A DNA stretch of 64,000 nt from Mesorhizobium sp. M2E.F.Ca.ET.219.01.1.1 (GCF_004016445.2 NZ_SADT02000002.1:248001-312000); one strand, 5' to 3'. Positions 18,254 to 28,167 are shown, counted from the stretch's first letter. The notes: a model not told the origin generated them from the letters alone. Translations and numbers: made by a program.

Positions 18254-19306
18254 GTGAACATCACGAGAAGACTTTTGGGGAAGGCGGCACTCGGCCTCGC
18301 CGGCGCGGCGCTGCTGATGCAGGGCACGGCATCGGCGGCGGACAAGCCGGCGCCGTTCGACAAGCCGGGCGTCAAGATTGCGCTGGTGCGGTATCTATCG
18401 ACCGGTGACTTCTTCCAGGCCTATCTGTCCGGCGTCGAGGCGCAGGCCAAGGCGCTGGGCGTCGATCTGCGCGTGCTCGACAGCCGCCAGGATGCCGCGC
18501 TCCAGGCCGACATGGTCGACCAGGCCATCGCCCTCGGCGTGCAGGGCATCATAATCCAGCACGGCCTGACGGAATCGATGAAGGACGCCGCCCAGCGCGC
18601 TGTCGACGCCGGCATCAAGGTCGTCGCCTTCGACGTCAATGTCGAGAACCCGAAGATCCCGCAGATCGAGCAGTCGGACAAGGACCTTGCCAAGCTGGCG
18701 CTCGAGCAGGCGGTCAAGGACAATGGCGAGAGCTGGAAGGCCGGCTATGTCTATGTCGCCGGCATCGCCCCGCTCGACCGCCGCAACGAGACCTGGGTGG
18801 ACGTGAAGAAGAAATATTCGGGCATCAGCGAGGTCGCCCAGTTCGGCACGCTCGACAACCCGATCGCCAACTCCGTCGCCAACCAGGCGCGCTCGGTGCT
18901 GCAGGCGCACCCCGACATCAAGGTGATGTTCGCGCCCTATGACGAGTTCGCCAAGGGCGTGAAGATCGCGGTCGACGAGGCCGGCCTGAACAAAGGCATC
19001 AAGATCTACTCGGCCGACATCTCGACCTCGGATATCGCGGCGATGCGCGAGCCGGACAGCGCCTGGGCGGCGACCGCCGCCACCAACCCGGCCGTCGTCG
19101 GCCAGGTCTCGGTGCGCGCGCTGGCGCAGCTGCTTGCCGGCGAGGATCCCGGCCACAACGTCATCGTGCCGCCGACGCTGATCACCCAGAAGGAGCTGAT
19201 CGACAAGGACATCAAGAACATGGAAGACCTGTCGGCCAAGCTGCCGCAATTCGCCCATGCCAATGTCGCGATGCCGGCCTGGATGCCGAACCCCAACGCC
19301 AAGTAA
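18254..19306 (+). CDS. Sugar-type ABC importer substrate-binding protein
   Basis: 350 residues, type I periplasmic binding fold (RbsB/Peripla_BP_4). The N-terminal signal begins MNITRRLLGK, has a hydrophobic core and likely cleaves after ASA-AD near residue 28. The twin arginine makes Tat export conceivable, but Sec is as likely. The start is GTG at 18254 with GGAGG 8 bases upstream. It is the last gene of the importer operon and is followed by a terminator. Confidence 0.9.
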   Translation: MNITRRLLGKAALGLAGAALLMQGTASAADKPAPFDKPGVKIALVRYLSTGDFFQAYLSGVEAQAKALGVDLRVLDSRQDAALQADMVDQAIALGVQGIIIQHGLTESMKDAAQRAVDAGIKVVAFDVNVENPKIPQIEQSDKDLAKLALEQAVKDNGESWKAGYVYVAGIAPLDRRNETWVDVKKKYSGISEVAQFGTLDNPIANSVANQARSVLQAHPDIKVMFAPYDEFAKGVKIAVDEAGLNKGIKIYSADISTSDIAAMREPDSAWAATAATNPAVVGQVSVRALAQLLAGEDPGHNVIVPPTLITQKELIDKDIKNMEDLSAKLPQFAHANVAMPAWMPNPNAK

Positions 19307-19329
19307 GGTCTCTGGCGGTCACGAAATGA

Positions 19330-19364
19330 AGAGAGCGGTCCAAAGGGCCGCTCTCTGTCTTTCC
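19330..19364 (+). terminator. Rho-independent terminator after the ABC importer operon
   Basis: AGAGAGCGG pairs with CCGCTCTCT around TCCAAAGGG (which can itself pair partly), followed by GTCTTTCC. It lies 24 bases beyond the binding-protein stop. Confidence 0.8.
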
Positions 19365-19382
19365 AAGTCTGCTGTTGCGGCC

Positions 19383-19622
19383 TCATCGCTGCCAGAAGGG
19401 CAGCTTGGCGATCTCGGCCTCGACCTCTTTTTTCGTCAGCCCGATATCGTCGATCAGATGCGGATTGTCCCTCGCCATCCGCTTGAGCTCAAAGCGAAAA
19501 TAGGCCTGCTTGCGGTGTTCCGCGATGAGGCTGCGCAAAGCAGCCAGGCTGTAGCGCCGGCGGCCTTTTTGCATTGCCGGCGCCATCGCCAGACATGTGG
19601 AAGGCGCAAAGCTGTCGTTCAT
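19383..19622 (-). CDS. DUF1127 small protein
   Basis: 79 residues. The C-terminal half is the DUF1127 (YjiS-like) helix pair: an Arg-rich helix, then MARDNPHLIDDIGLTKKEVEAE. Some DUF1127 proteins in alphaproteobacteria bind RNA and affect phosphate or carbon metabolism; here the role is unknown. The ATG at 19622 has GGAGG 6 bases upstream. An in-frame ATG at 19634 is less well placed. The gene is convergent with the importer operon. Confidence 0.82.
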   Translation of the reverse strand: MNDSFAPSTCLAMAPAMQKGRRRYSLAALRSLIAEHRKQAYFRFELKRMARDNPHLIDDIGLTKKEVEAEIAKLPFWQR

Positions 19623-19757
19623 GGCAACCTCCATCGAAATGAGGGTTCCGAAGGCCCTCGACCAGATTGAGATTGCACTGTGCCGCAGCCGGCCGGCGGC
19701 GTAATTAAGCCCTGCCAAATAGTTCTCAAAACTTCCAAATCGGCTATAGATCGCCGC

Positions 19758-21263
19758 ATGCACGGATCGCGCTTTGCTTTTGGACCGTTCGTGTTTGATC
19801 CTGGCGCGGGAACGCTGCTTCGGGGCGACGTCCCTGTGGCCGCCGGTCATCGCGGACTGAAGCTGCTCGAGGCCCTCGTCGCGCGTCCCGGCGAAATCCT
19901 GGCCAAGGCAGAGCTGATGGACGCGGCCTGGCCGGGTACCGCCGTTGAGGAAGGCAATCTCACCGTCCAGATCGCGCAGCTCAGGAAGCTGCTTGGCCCG
20001 GCGACCGGTGGCGGCGAGTGGATCGCCACCGTGCCGCGTGTCGGCTACCGCTTCACCGGTACCGTCGAACAGGCCGACGCCACGCGCAAACTCTTGCCGC
20101 TGCCCGACAAACCGTCGATCGCCGTGCTGCCCTTCATCAATCTGAGCAACGATCCCGAGCAGGACTCTTTCGCCGACGGCCTGACCGAAGACCTCATCAC
20201 CGATCTCTCGCGGATTCCGGGCCTGTTCGTCATCGCGCGCAACTCGGTCTTTGCCTACAAGGGCAGGGCCATGGATGTGCGCGCCATCGCCGGGGAGCTT
20301 GGCGTGCGCTATCTGCTGGAGGGCAGCGCCAGACGTGTCGCCGGACGGGTTCGCATCAACGCCCAGCTGATTGATGCGCTGAGCGGCGAGCATCTCTGGG
20401 CGGAGCGTTTCGATCGCGGCCTGGAGGACATCTTCGCCGTTCAGGATGAGGCTACCAGTAAGATCGTCGAAGCGCTGCTTGGGAGGCTGCGCGCGCCGCC
20501 AGAGCGCAACCGGCCGAAGAGCCTCGAAGCTTATGATCTCGTCGTGCGGGCACGCAAAATGTTCGACGAGTCGCCGCAAATGGCGCGCGAAGCGCATCTG
20601 ATGCTGACGCGCGCGATCTCGCTCGATCCGGACTATGCCGAGGCCTATCGCTGGCAGGCGATGAACCACTGGATGGGCTGGGTTCATTGGGGCGAACCGT
20701 TCGAGCCTGCCCGCAGCATCTCACTGGAGCTGGCGCGCAAGGCCGTGGCGATCGACCCCAACGATGCCGGCTGCCGCTGGGTGCTCGCCAATTTGCTTGC
20801 CTATGAACGCGATTTCGAACAGGCCGAGATTGAGTTCGCCAAGGCGATCGAACTCGATCCGAATGAGGCCGATATCTGGGCGACATTGTCCGACATCGAG
20901 GTGCTGGCCGGCCAGGTGGACTTAAGTCTCGAACACATCCGCAAGGCGTTCCGGCTCAATCCCTTTCCGCCGAGCTGGTATTATCTGACGCTCGGCCAGG
21001 CGCAGTATGCGGCCCGTGACTATGAAGCCGCCGTCGAGACGCTGCGCCGCGACGAGACCTACCGCACCAGCTCGCGCCGCTTCCTGGCGGCGGCCCTTGC
21101 TCAACTCGGCCGGCTCGACGAGGCGCGCACCGAGGTCGCGCTGTTCCTCGTCGGCAACTCGCATTTCTCCACCCAGCGCTGGGTCGACACGGAGCCGTTC
21201 CGCGACGACGCGACACTACGGCATTTCGTCGACGGCTTCCGCAAGGCCGGCCTTCCGGAGTAA
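19758..21263 (+). CDS. Winged-helix (OmpR/CadC-type) regulator with TPR domain
   Basis: 501 residues. The N-terminal ~95 residues form an OmpR-type winged helix ([25 protein letters not shown] at its end). A middle domain follows ([16 protein letters not shown] to about 250), of the TolB-like type seen in adenylate-cyclase-associated and CadC-like regulators. The C-terminus carries TPR repeats (about 275-480). There is no receiver domain and no clear membrane segment, so it is a soluble one-component regulator with unknown ligand and targets. The ATG at 19758 begins just before the winged helix. Confidence 0.85.
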   Translation: MHGSRFAFGPFVFDPGAGTLLRGDVPVAAGHRGLKLLEALVARPGEILAKAELMDAAWPGTAVEEGNLTVQIAQLRKLLGPATGGGEWIATVPRVGYRFTGTVEQADATRKLLPLPDKPSIAVLPFINLSNDPEQDSFADGLTEDLITDLSRIPGLFVIARNSVFAYKGRAMDVRAIAGELGVRYLLEGSARRVAGRVRINAQLIDALSGEHLWAERFDRGLEDIFAVQDEATSKIVEALLGRLRAPPERNRPKSLEAYDLVVRARKMFDESPQMAREAHLMLTRAISLDPDYAEAYRWQAMNHWMGWVHWGEPFEPARSISLELARKAVAIDPNDAGCRWVLANLLAYERDFEQAEIEFAKAIELDPNEADIWATLSDIEVLAGQVDLSLEHIRKAFRLNPFPPSWYYLTLGQAQYAARDYEAAVETLRRDETYRTSSRRFLAAALAQLGRLDEARTEVALFLVGNSHFSTQRWVDTEPFRDDATLRHFVDGFRKAGLPE

Positions 21264-21275
21264 TGCGGCGTAACC

Positions 21276-22341
21276 TCAGCGGCCGGCGCGGGCCAGCCCA
21301 TGTGCCACCAGCCGGTCGATGACCTCCGGATAGCTGATGCCGCTTGCCGCCATCGCCTTGGCGTACATGCTGATATTGGTGAAACCCGGAATGGTGTTGA
21401 GCTCGTTGATAAGGAACGACATGTCCGGCATCAGGAAGAAGTCGACGCGGGCCATGCCGTCGCAGCCGAGCGCCCTGAACGCCCTTGCGGCTGCGCCCCG
21501 CATGGCTTCCTCGACCTGCGGCGGCAATTCCGCCGGCACGATCAAGGCGGCGCCGTTCTCGTCGATATATTTGGCGTTGTAATTGTAGAAGCCGTGGCTC
21601 GCTGCGGGCACGATCTCGCCCGGTCGCGAGACGAAGAGTTCGCCCGAGGGACTCTCCAGCACGCTGAATTCGATCTCGCGGCCGCGAACGAATTCCTCCG
21701 CTAGCAGCTTGCGATCGTGCTGGAAGGCTTCCTCGAGTGCTCGATCGAATTCCTGGCTGGCATTGACCTTCGAGACGCCGACCGACGATCCCTGCCGCGC
21801 CGGCTTGATGAACAGCGGCAGGCCGAGCTGCTCTTCCAGCTCGGTGAGGGCAGGCGCCGCACCCTCTTCGATTGTCACTGAGCGTGCGACGGGCAGTCCG
21901 GCCGCCTTCAGCAGCCGCTTGGCAATGTCCTTGTCGAGGGCCGTGGCGGAGCCGAGGATGCCGCAGCCGGCGAGCGGCACGCGCGCCACTTCGGCCAGTC
22001 CCTGCACCGCGCCGTCCTCGCCATGCAGGCCATGCAGCACCGGAAACAGGATATCGATGGCGGGAATGTCGTGGGGGGTGCCGCCGGCGGGTATCGCCAG
22101 CATCCGCCCATGACCGCCCGGCACCAGGGCAGAGCTGCGTGCCGGCCGACGGCGTCGCCAGCGCGCCGCTCTCGAATTGGCTTAGCAGCCACAGTCCTTC
22201 GCGCGTGACGAAGATCGGAACGGCATCGTATTTCGCCGTGTCCAGCGCGGCCATGACGTTGGCCGCCGATAGCAGCGACACCTCATGCTCGGCGGAGCGC
22301 CCGCCGAGCAGCACACCGATACGAAGTCTTTTCGCCGCCAT
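21276..22341 (-). pseudogene. ddl: D-alanine--D-alanine ligase, interrupted by a one-base frameshift
   Basis: Two frames together encode a full-length Ddl (about 354 residues). The N-terminal ~70 residues run from the ATG at 22341 ([16 protein letters not shown] is the family signature). The remainder continues in another frame from about 22127. The break is at a CCC on the minus strand (22129-22127); removing one C restores a continuous [13 protein letters not shown]. All ATP-grasp motifs downstream look intact ([28 protein letters not shown]). Ddl joins D-alanines for peptidoglycan. Rhizobia usually have another ddl in the division cluster, so loss may be tolerated. A sequencing error is equally possible. 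Confidence 0.85.
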
Positions 22342-22496
22342 CTGGAGCTCCACCAATGATTAAGGTTGGGCTCGCATGCGAAACACAAGGCGTTCCCTTC
22401 AACCGTAGTAAGCGGAGGATTGGAGTGGGACTTTGACCGGTTGCAGCAGTTTTTCAGCAGAAGCGCGAGAGGCTGTCCGACCTGAACGGCGTCATG

Positions 22497-22754
22497 TCAG
22501 ATGTCCAGATCCTTGAACAACGCGTCGGCCGAAGCGAACCGCTTGCCCTTGCCCTTCTCCAATTCGGCCATGGCCTTTCGTGTGGTTGCGTTCGGCACTT
22601 TCACCGGAAAGGGAAATTCCTTGTCCGCGGCGACACGGACCAACAGCAGGCGAATGGCGTCGGAAACCGACAACCCCATGGCCGCCAAGGCTTCCGTAGC
22701 CTGATCCTTCGTTGCGGTATCGATGCGAGCACGAACTACCGTATCTGATGCCAT
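22497..22754 (-). CDS. RelB/DinJ family antitoxin
   Basis: 85 residues. A ribbon-helix-helix domain is at the N-terminus (VVRARIDTATKDQATEALAAMGLSVSDAIRLLL), as in DinJ/RelB antitoxins. The C-terminal part would cover a toxin. The ATG at 22754 has GAGGAG 6 bases upstream. The 155 bases downstream contain no toxin-like frame, and none lies upstream, so it is an orphan antitoxin or a remnant of a DinJ-YafQ type pair. Confidence 0.82.
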   Translation of the reverse strand: MASDTVVRARIDTATKDQATEALAAMGLSVSDAIRLLLVRVAADKEFPFPVKVPNATTRKAMAELEKGKGKRFASADALFKDLDI

Positions 22755-22828
22755 ATGCGACTCCTCTGGAGCCACAATGTAGCTACAGAGGAGCATTCCT
22801 GCAAGCAGGTACCTTTACAAGATAAACA

Positions 22829-24883
22829 TCACCGCAGCGCCGCCGCTATGTTGCCGCCGTCTACCGTCGTCACATCAGCGGTGGTGCGCTCGGCCAGCGC
22901 TTGATGCAGGAAGGCCTGCGCCACGTCGTCGGCCGTCACCTCCTGTCCGAGCAGGTTGCCGGACATGTATTCCTTCTCCGAGACGCCGCGCGCGCCGGAG
23001 CGGCTGGCGATCATGGCATCGGTGAGAAGCCCGGAGCGGATGCGGTCTGCATTGACAGCGTTCGAGCGTATGCCAAAGGCGCCGTAGTCCAGGGCGTATT
23101 GCCTGGACAGGAACAGCGTCGCCGCCTTGGGAATCCCGTAGGCGCCGAATTTCGGGCCGGGATTGATCGCCTGCTTCGAGGTGTTGAAGAGCAACACACC
23201 TCCCGTGCCCTGTTCCAGCATGATGCGCACTCCATTCTGCGCTGCCGACTGGTGGGCGAAGAAATTGAGCTCGAAGCTCTTGCGCAGTGTCGCGTCGTCC
23301 AACTCGCCGATGCGGCCTTCCCAGGCCGCTCCCGCATTCGAAACCAGGATGTCGACGCCGCCATAGACCGCGACCGCCTTGTCGAAGGCGGCGCGCATCT
23401 CGGCCGGCTTGGTGATGTCGGCGCCGACGCCGATCGAGTTGTTGCCGGCCGCCTTGGCCGCTTCCGCGGCCTTGGCCGGATCGAGGTCGACGATCACCGC
23501 ATGCGCGCCATTGGCGGCGAACAATTTTGCCGTCGCGGCGCCGATGGCGCCGGCGCCGCCGGTGATCAGCACCACCTGGCCGGTCAGCGGCTTCGGCTTG
23601 TTGGAGGCAAGCTTGGCCTGTTCCAACGACCAGTATTCGAGCGGGAAGAGGTCGGCCTTGGACAGAGGATGGAAATTGCCGACGGCCTCGGCGCCGCGCA
23701 CTGCCTCGATCCACATCTCGCCGACATCCGACGCGATCTTGGCGTCCTTCAGCGTGCGGCCATGGCCGAACATGCCCAGACCCGGCACAAGCGTCAGGCG
23801 CGGCATCGGGTCGAGCATGGTGCGCTTCACGTCGTCCAGCGCGTCATTGGTCTCGAAATAGGCGGTGTAGTCCTTGACGAAGGTCTCGACATGGCTGCGC
23901 ACCACTGCCTTGTAGTCGCCGAGCTTGTCGGCGTCCGGCGCCGGTACCGCCATCGGCCCGGTCTTGATGCGGATCGACAGGTCCGGAGTCGAGACGCCGC
24001 GGCCGGCATAGTCGGCGATCTTGGCCGAATTGATGAAATCGACGATGGCGTCAGAGGTGCGGAAGTCGCTGATCATGCGGTCGAAACGGCCTTCGCCGCG
24101 CGCCACGGCCACGGCGCCGCGCAGCGTCGGCGCGATGTCGCCCGGCCTGGCGAGCTTTGCCGGCAGCGCCGCCTTGGCCGCCTGCGGCTTGCCGTTCCTG
24201 GCGACATACTCCTCGGCCACAGTCACGTAATGGATCATGCGGTCATAGGCCTGCCTGGCATCATCGCCGAAGGTGAAGATGCCGTGCTTGTCGAGGATCA
24301 AACCCTCGACGCTCGGGTCGGCGTCGAAGACTTCCGCCGCGACCTTGGCGAGGTCGAAGCCGGGCTTGATGTAGGGCACGTAACCCATCTTGTCGCCGAA
24401 CACGGTCTTGATCAGCGGCTTGCTGTCTTCCTGGTCGACGATAGCCAGGATCGCGGTCGAATGCGTGTGGTCGACGAATTTGTGCGGCAGAAAGGCGTGC
24501 AGCAGTGTTTCGACCGACGGGTTGGGGGAGGACGGATCAATCAGGTTGGAGCGCTGCAGCGCCACCATGTCCTCGTCGGAGAGCTTGGTAAGCCCGCGCG
24601 CCTTGAGCAGCGCGCCCATCTTCACCGCCGGCAGGCCTTGCGGCTCAATGACGGCCATGTCCCAGCCGCTGCCCTTGACGCACAGCACGTCCCACTCGTC
24701 GCCGAGGAGATCAGTGGCCTTGGTCTTGCAGGACGTGTTGCCGCCGCCATGCAGCACCAGCCGTGGCTCGCCGCCGAGCAGGCGGGTCGTGTAGACGCGC
24801 AACGCAAGGTCGCCACCGACGCCCTTCCTGGCATAGTCGGCAACCATCTTCTCCGCGTCGGCGTCGTTCCAAAGGTTCTTCAT
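22829..24883 (-). CDS. Bifunctional class II aldolase/short-chain dehydrogenase
   Basis: 684 residues. The N-terminal ~400 residues are a class II aldolase domain (HGGGNTSCK near 47; zinc-ligand histidines in DHTHSTA). The C-terminal ~260 are an NAD(P)-dependent short-chain dehydrogenase (TGGAGAIG; NAG; YGIPKAA). The same fusion as RhaD of rhizobial rhamnose catabolism cleaves a ketose phosphate and oxidises the lactaldehyde released. Here the linked regulator is SorC-type and no isomerase or kinase is adjacent, so the exact sugar is uncertain. The start at 24883 is chosen because the homologous N-terminus begins there; its ribosome site is weak. Confidence 0.87.
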   Translation of the reverse strand: MKNLWNDADAEKMVADYARKGVGGDLALRVYTTRLLGGEPRLVLHGGGNTSCKTKATDLLGDEWDVLCVKGSGWDMAVIEPQGLPAVKMGALLKARGLTKLSDEDMVALQRSNLIDPSSPNPSVETLLHAFLPHKFVDHTHSTAILAIVDQEDSKPLIKTVFGDKMGYVPYIKPGFDLAKVAAEVFDADPSVEGLILDKHGIFTFGDDARQAYDRMIHYVTVAEEYVARNGKPQAAKAALPAKLARPGDIAPTLRGAVAVARGEGRFDRMISDFRTSDAIVDFINSAKIADYAGRGVSTPDLSIRIKTGPMAVPAPDADKLGDYKAVVRSHVETFVKDYTAYFETNDALDDVKRTMLDPMPRLTLVPGLGMFGHGRTLKDAKIASDVGEMWIEAVRGAEAVGNFHPLSKADLFPLEYWSLEQAKLASNKPKPLTGQVVLITGGAGAIGAATAKLFAANGAHAVIVDLDPAKAAEAAKAAGNNSIGVGADITKPAEMRAAFDKAVAVYGGVDILVSNAGAAWEGRIGELDDATLRKSFELNFFAHQSAAQNGVRIMLEQGTGGVLLFNTSKQAINPGPKFGAYGIPKAATLFLSRQYALDYGAFGIRSNAVNADRIRSGLLTDAMIASRSGARGVSEKEYMSGNLLGQEVTADDVAQAFLHQALAERTTADVTTVDGGNIAAALR

Positions 24884-24966
24884 GTCGTTCCGTCCGATAC
24901 TCGTCTTTTTGCTCATGAACAGAAAGCCGCGACGTCTGTATGACAGAAGCGGCGAGGGTGGTTTTT

Positions 24967-25932
24967 CTAGGAGGCCTTTTTGGTTGCCGCCTCGGCGTAT
25001 TGGAGCAGGCGCCCGGCCATATGCGCGCCGATCACCAGATGCGTGCAGAGCCCGCCGGCGATGGCTGAAAGCAGCGGCTCGAACTTGGTGTCTTCCTGCA
25101 CCACCATCAGCCGCTTCTCGATGGCGCGCAGCGAAGCGAGCTCGGCGGAGATGACGCGCCGGTTGTAGCTGCAGTCGAGCACCTCGCCCCCGGCGTCGAT
25201 GATCTGCCCGGCGATGACGCCGGCGGCGCCCTGGCTGCGCAGCCCTTCCATCTCGGCCGGCGACAGCGCGCCGCATTTAACCAGATGGCTGTCGGCATCG
25301 ACCGCGCCGACGGAATAGAGCGCCAGGTCGCAGTTGGCGATGCCGGCAAGCTGGTCGCGGATCACCGGCTCGGCGCGCAGGCTCTTCGCCAGCTCTTCCG
25401 TCGACAGCACCAGCGGCGCATAGAAGTTCAGACCTTTGGCGTTCAGCCGCCGCGCGATCTCCATCGTGCACTGGTCAGGCCGGTAGGAATAGGGCGCGCC
25501 GAGATTGCCGCAGAGCTGCACCACGGTGACGTCCTGCAGGTCGGCAAAGGACATGATATCGGCGATGGTGTAGACGGTGCGGCCCCAGGCGACGCCGATG
25601 CGGTCGCCCTTTTTCACCAGCTCAAGAAAGACGCTCGCCGCCAGCACCGCGATGTCGGTCGAGGGGTCGGCGAGATAGGCATTTTCCGGCGCGATCCAGA
25701 CGGCGTCGAGCCCGAAGGCGTCTTCAACCTTGCGCGCCATGACATCGTCGGTGAAGAGCTGGGTCGAGGTCGAGATGTTGACGATTCCGGTCTCGCGCGC
25801 CTTGCGCAGATACATGGCGACCGAGGCCCGCGAAATGTTGAGCTGGCTCGCCACTTCGTCCTGGCGCAGGCCATGGGCGTAGTAAAGCCAGGCGGCCTTG
25901 TGGATGAGCTGTTCTGCCGGTCTGATCGCCAT
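24967..25932 (-). CDS. SorC/DeoR-type sugar-binding transcriptional regulator
   Basis: 321 residues. The N-terminal helix-turn-helix (about 10-50) contains QDEVASQLNISRASVAMYL. The rest is the SorC effector domain, which binds phosphorylated sugars (GVAWGRTVYTIAD; VVQLCGNLG). The ATG at 25932 has GGAGG 5 bases upstream. It is 83 bases upstream of the aldolase/dehydrogenase gene on the same strand, so it most likely controls that gene in response to a sugar phosphate. Confidence 0.88.
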   Translation of the reverse strand: MAIRPAEQLIHKAAWLYYAHGLRQDEVASQLNISRASVAMYLRKARETGIVNISTSTQLFTDDVMARKVEDAFGLDAVWIAPENAYLADPSTDIAVLAASVFLELVKKGDRIGVAWGRTVYTIADIMSFADLQDVTVVQLCGNLGAPYSYRPDQCTMEIARRLNAKGLNFYAPLVLSTEELAKSLRAEPVIRDQLAGIANCDLALYSVGAVDADSHLVKCGALSPAEMEGLRSQGAAGVIAGQIIDAGGEVLDCSYNRRVISAELASLRAIEKRLMVVQEDTKFEPLLSAIAGGLCTHLVIGAHMAGRLLQYAEAATKKAS

Positions 25933-26106
25933 GCCGCCTCCTCGGCTGACATTAGTCACGGCTCTCGACAAAAGTCAAACTTGGTTGGGCGGAGGGGCAA
26001 TCACCTCCCGGCAAGGCGTATCCTGGATCGCCGTTCTACCAAGCCGGCGCAGCATAGCATTTTCAGACGCCGGAGGGGGATAGCGCGACGACGAGCCTAA
26101 GGTTAG

Positions 26107-26125
26107 AAAGTTCGAAAAGAACTTT
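26107..26125. promoter_or_regulatory. Operator-like palindrome before the acyl-CoA synthetase
   Basis: AAAGTTC-GAAAA-GAACTTT is a perfect 7-5-7 inverted repeat ending 12 bases before the ATG at 26138. It could be a repressor site or a small leader hairpin that overlaps the translation start region. Confidence 0.55.
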
Positions 26126-26137
26126 GGGGAGAACGGG

Positions 26138-27778
26138 ATGGCCAATCCCTACGAACAGGATCTCGACAGGAACGCCGCCAACCATCAGCCGCTGACGCCG
26201 CTGACCTATCTCGAGCGGGCGGCCAAGACCTACCCCGACCATGTCGCCATCATCCATGGCAGCCAGCGCATCACCTATCGCGATTTCTTGCGCCGGTCGC
26301 TGAAGCTCGCCTCGGCGCTTGCGAGGCACGGCATCGGCAAGGGCGACACGGTGACGGTGATGCTGTCCAACACGCCGCCGATGCTGGAAGCGCATTTCGG
26401 CGTGCCGATGACCAAGGGAGTGCTGCATTCGCTGAACACCCGTCTCGACGCCGCCGTCATCGCCTTCCAGCTCGACCACGCCGACGCGAAGGTGCTGATC
26501 GTCGACCGCGAATTCTCGGGCGTCGTCAGGCAAGCGCTGGCATTGGCCAAGGTGAAGCCATTGGTCATCGACTATGACGACCCGGACTACGCCGCCGACG
26601 CGCCCTATCCGAAGGGCGAGCGGATCGGCGTGCTCGATTATGAAGACTTCGTCGCCGCGGGCGACGAGGCGTTCGCATGGTCGATGCCGGACGACGAATG
26701 GGACGCCATCTCGCTCAACTACACGTCCGGCACGACAGGCAATCCGAAGGGCGTCGTCTACCACCATCGCGGCGCCGCCCTGATGGCTTATACCAACACC
26801 ATCCATGCCGGCATGGCCAAGCACGCGGTCTATCTGTGGACGCTGCCGATGTTCCATTGCAACGGCTGGTGCTTCCCCTGGACGCTCGCCGTGCAGGCCG
26901 GCACGCATGTCTGCCTGCGCTGGGTGCGGGCGACGCCGATCTATGACGCCATCGCCGACCACGGCGTCACGCATCTCTGCGGCGCGCCGATCGTCATGTC
27001 GGTGCTGATCAATGCGAAGGACGAGGACAAGCGCGCGTTCCGGCAGACTGTCACTTTCAACACCGCCGCGGCACCGCCACCGGAGGCCGTGCTGTCCGGC
27101 ATGGCCGATGCAGGCTTTGCCGTCACCCATCTCTACGGCCTGACCGAGACCTACGGCCCGGCGGTCGTCAATGAATGGCACAATGAGTGGGACGGATTGG
27201 AGAAAGGCCCGAGGTCGGCCAAGAAGGCGCGCCAGGGCGTGCGCTACGCGTCGCTCGAGGGTCTTACGGTGATGGACCCTCAGGCGATGATCGAGACGCC
27301 GGCCGATGGCGAGACCATCGGCGAGGTCATGTTCCGCGGCAACATCGTCATGAAGGGTTATCTGAAGAACCGTAAGGCGACCGACGAGGCCTTCGCCGGC
27401 GGCTGGTTCCATTCCGGCGATCTCGGCGTCATGCACCCCGACGGCTACATCCAGCTCAAGGACCGCTCCAAGGACATCATCATCTCGGGCGGCGAGAACA
27501 TCTCGTCCATCGAGGTCGAGGACGCGCTCTACAAGCATCCTTCCGTCGCCTCGTGCGGGGTGGTGGCTCGCGCGGATGACAAATGGGGCGAGGTGCCGGT
27601 CGCCTATGTCGAGCTGAAGCCCGGCAAGAGCGCAACCGAGGCCGAGATCATCGAGCACTGCCGAGGGTTGCTGGCGCGTTTCAAAGTGCCGAAGGCCGTG
27701 GTGTTTGCCGAGATTCCGAAGACGTCGACGGGCAAGATCCAGAAGTTCAGGTTGAGGGAAATGGCGAAGGGGGCGTAG
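26138..27778 (+). CDS. AMP-forming acyl-CoA synthetase
   Basis: 546 residues, ANL superfamily. It activates a carboxylic acid as acyl-AMP and then acyl-CoA. Motifs: LNYTSGTTGNPKGV (P-loop-like), YGLTETYGP, GWFHSGDLG, and the C-terminal lysine in KTSTGKIQK. Overall it resembles medium-chain or methylmercaptopropionate-type ligases (the DmdB/AlkK group), but the substrate cannot be fixed from sequence. The ATG at 26138 follows GGGGAGAACGGG. No beta-oxidation gene is adjacent. Confidence 0.88.
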   Translation: MANPYEQDLDRNAANHQPLTPLTYLERAAKTYPDHVAIIHGSQRITYRDFLRRSLKLASALARHGIGKGDTVTVMLSNTPPMLEAHFGVPMTKGVLHSLNTRLDAAVIAFQLDHADAKVLIVDREFSGVVRQALALAKVKPLVIDYDDPDYAADAPYPKGERIGVLDYEDFVAAGDEAFAWSMPDDEWDAISLNYTSGTTGNPKGVVYHHRGAALMAYTNTIHAGMAKHAVYLWTLPMFHCNGWCFPWTLAVQAGTHVCLRWVRATPIYDAIADHGVTHLCGAPIVMSVLINAKDEDKRAFRQTVTFNTAAAPPPEAVLSGMADAGFAVTHLYGLTETYGPAVVNEWHNEWDGLEKGPRSAKKARQGVRYASLEGLTVMDPQAMIETPADGETIGEVMFRGNIVMKGYLKNRKATDEAFAGGWFHSGDLGVMHPDGYIQLKDRSKDIIISGGENISSIEVEDALYKHPSVASCGVVARADDKWGEVPVAYVELKPGKSATEAEIIEHCRGLLARFKVPKAVVFAEIPKTSTGKIQKFRLREMAKGA

Positions 27779-27832
27779 TTCGCTCCTCCCAACATGGCTT
27801 TGACGTCGACAATTTGCGCCAGCGCCCGCGAC

Positions 27833-28056
27833 GTCGTCATCCACGGGCGGAGCGGGAGCGAAGCGGACGCGTAGACCCGAGGATCCATGCCGTGACTTTG
27901 CGGCCGCGCTCCGGCGGTTGAGAATGGCTTGCGGCGAATGTCAGGTGCAGATCGGCCTAACTTATTGATCCGTCTCGTTCTTCGGTCGATGTTCCGGCAT
28001 GGATCCTAGGGTCTGCGCGCGTCGCTTCGCTCCTTGCTCCGCCCTAGGATGACGAC
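27833..28056. repeat. Inverted pair of rhizobial intergenic repeat arms
   Basis: Arm A (27833-27895: GTCGTCATCC, then CGGAGCGGGAGCGAAGCG, AGACCCGAGGATCCATGCCG) recurs as its reverse complement in arm B (27991-28056: CGGCATGGATCCTAGGGTCT, then GCCCTAGGATGACGAC). About 95 unrelated bases separate them. With 28057-28167 this fills most of the 444-base gap between the acyl-CoA synthetase and the TetR gene; no gene is visible. Confidence 0.8.
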
Positions 28057-28167
28057 GGCACGGGCGTGAATGGCTAATCGCCAACGTCGCTCATTGCACC
28101 ACGGCTCGCTGTCACCATCTGTCACCAACTATACGTGTACGTCGATTTCACGTTGACTCCTTCTTCC

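Noticed and set aside
22342..22496. A toxin gene downstream of the RelB-like antitoxin
   Set aside because: Only a 13-codon frame follows; nothing resembles YafQ or RelE.
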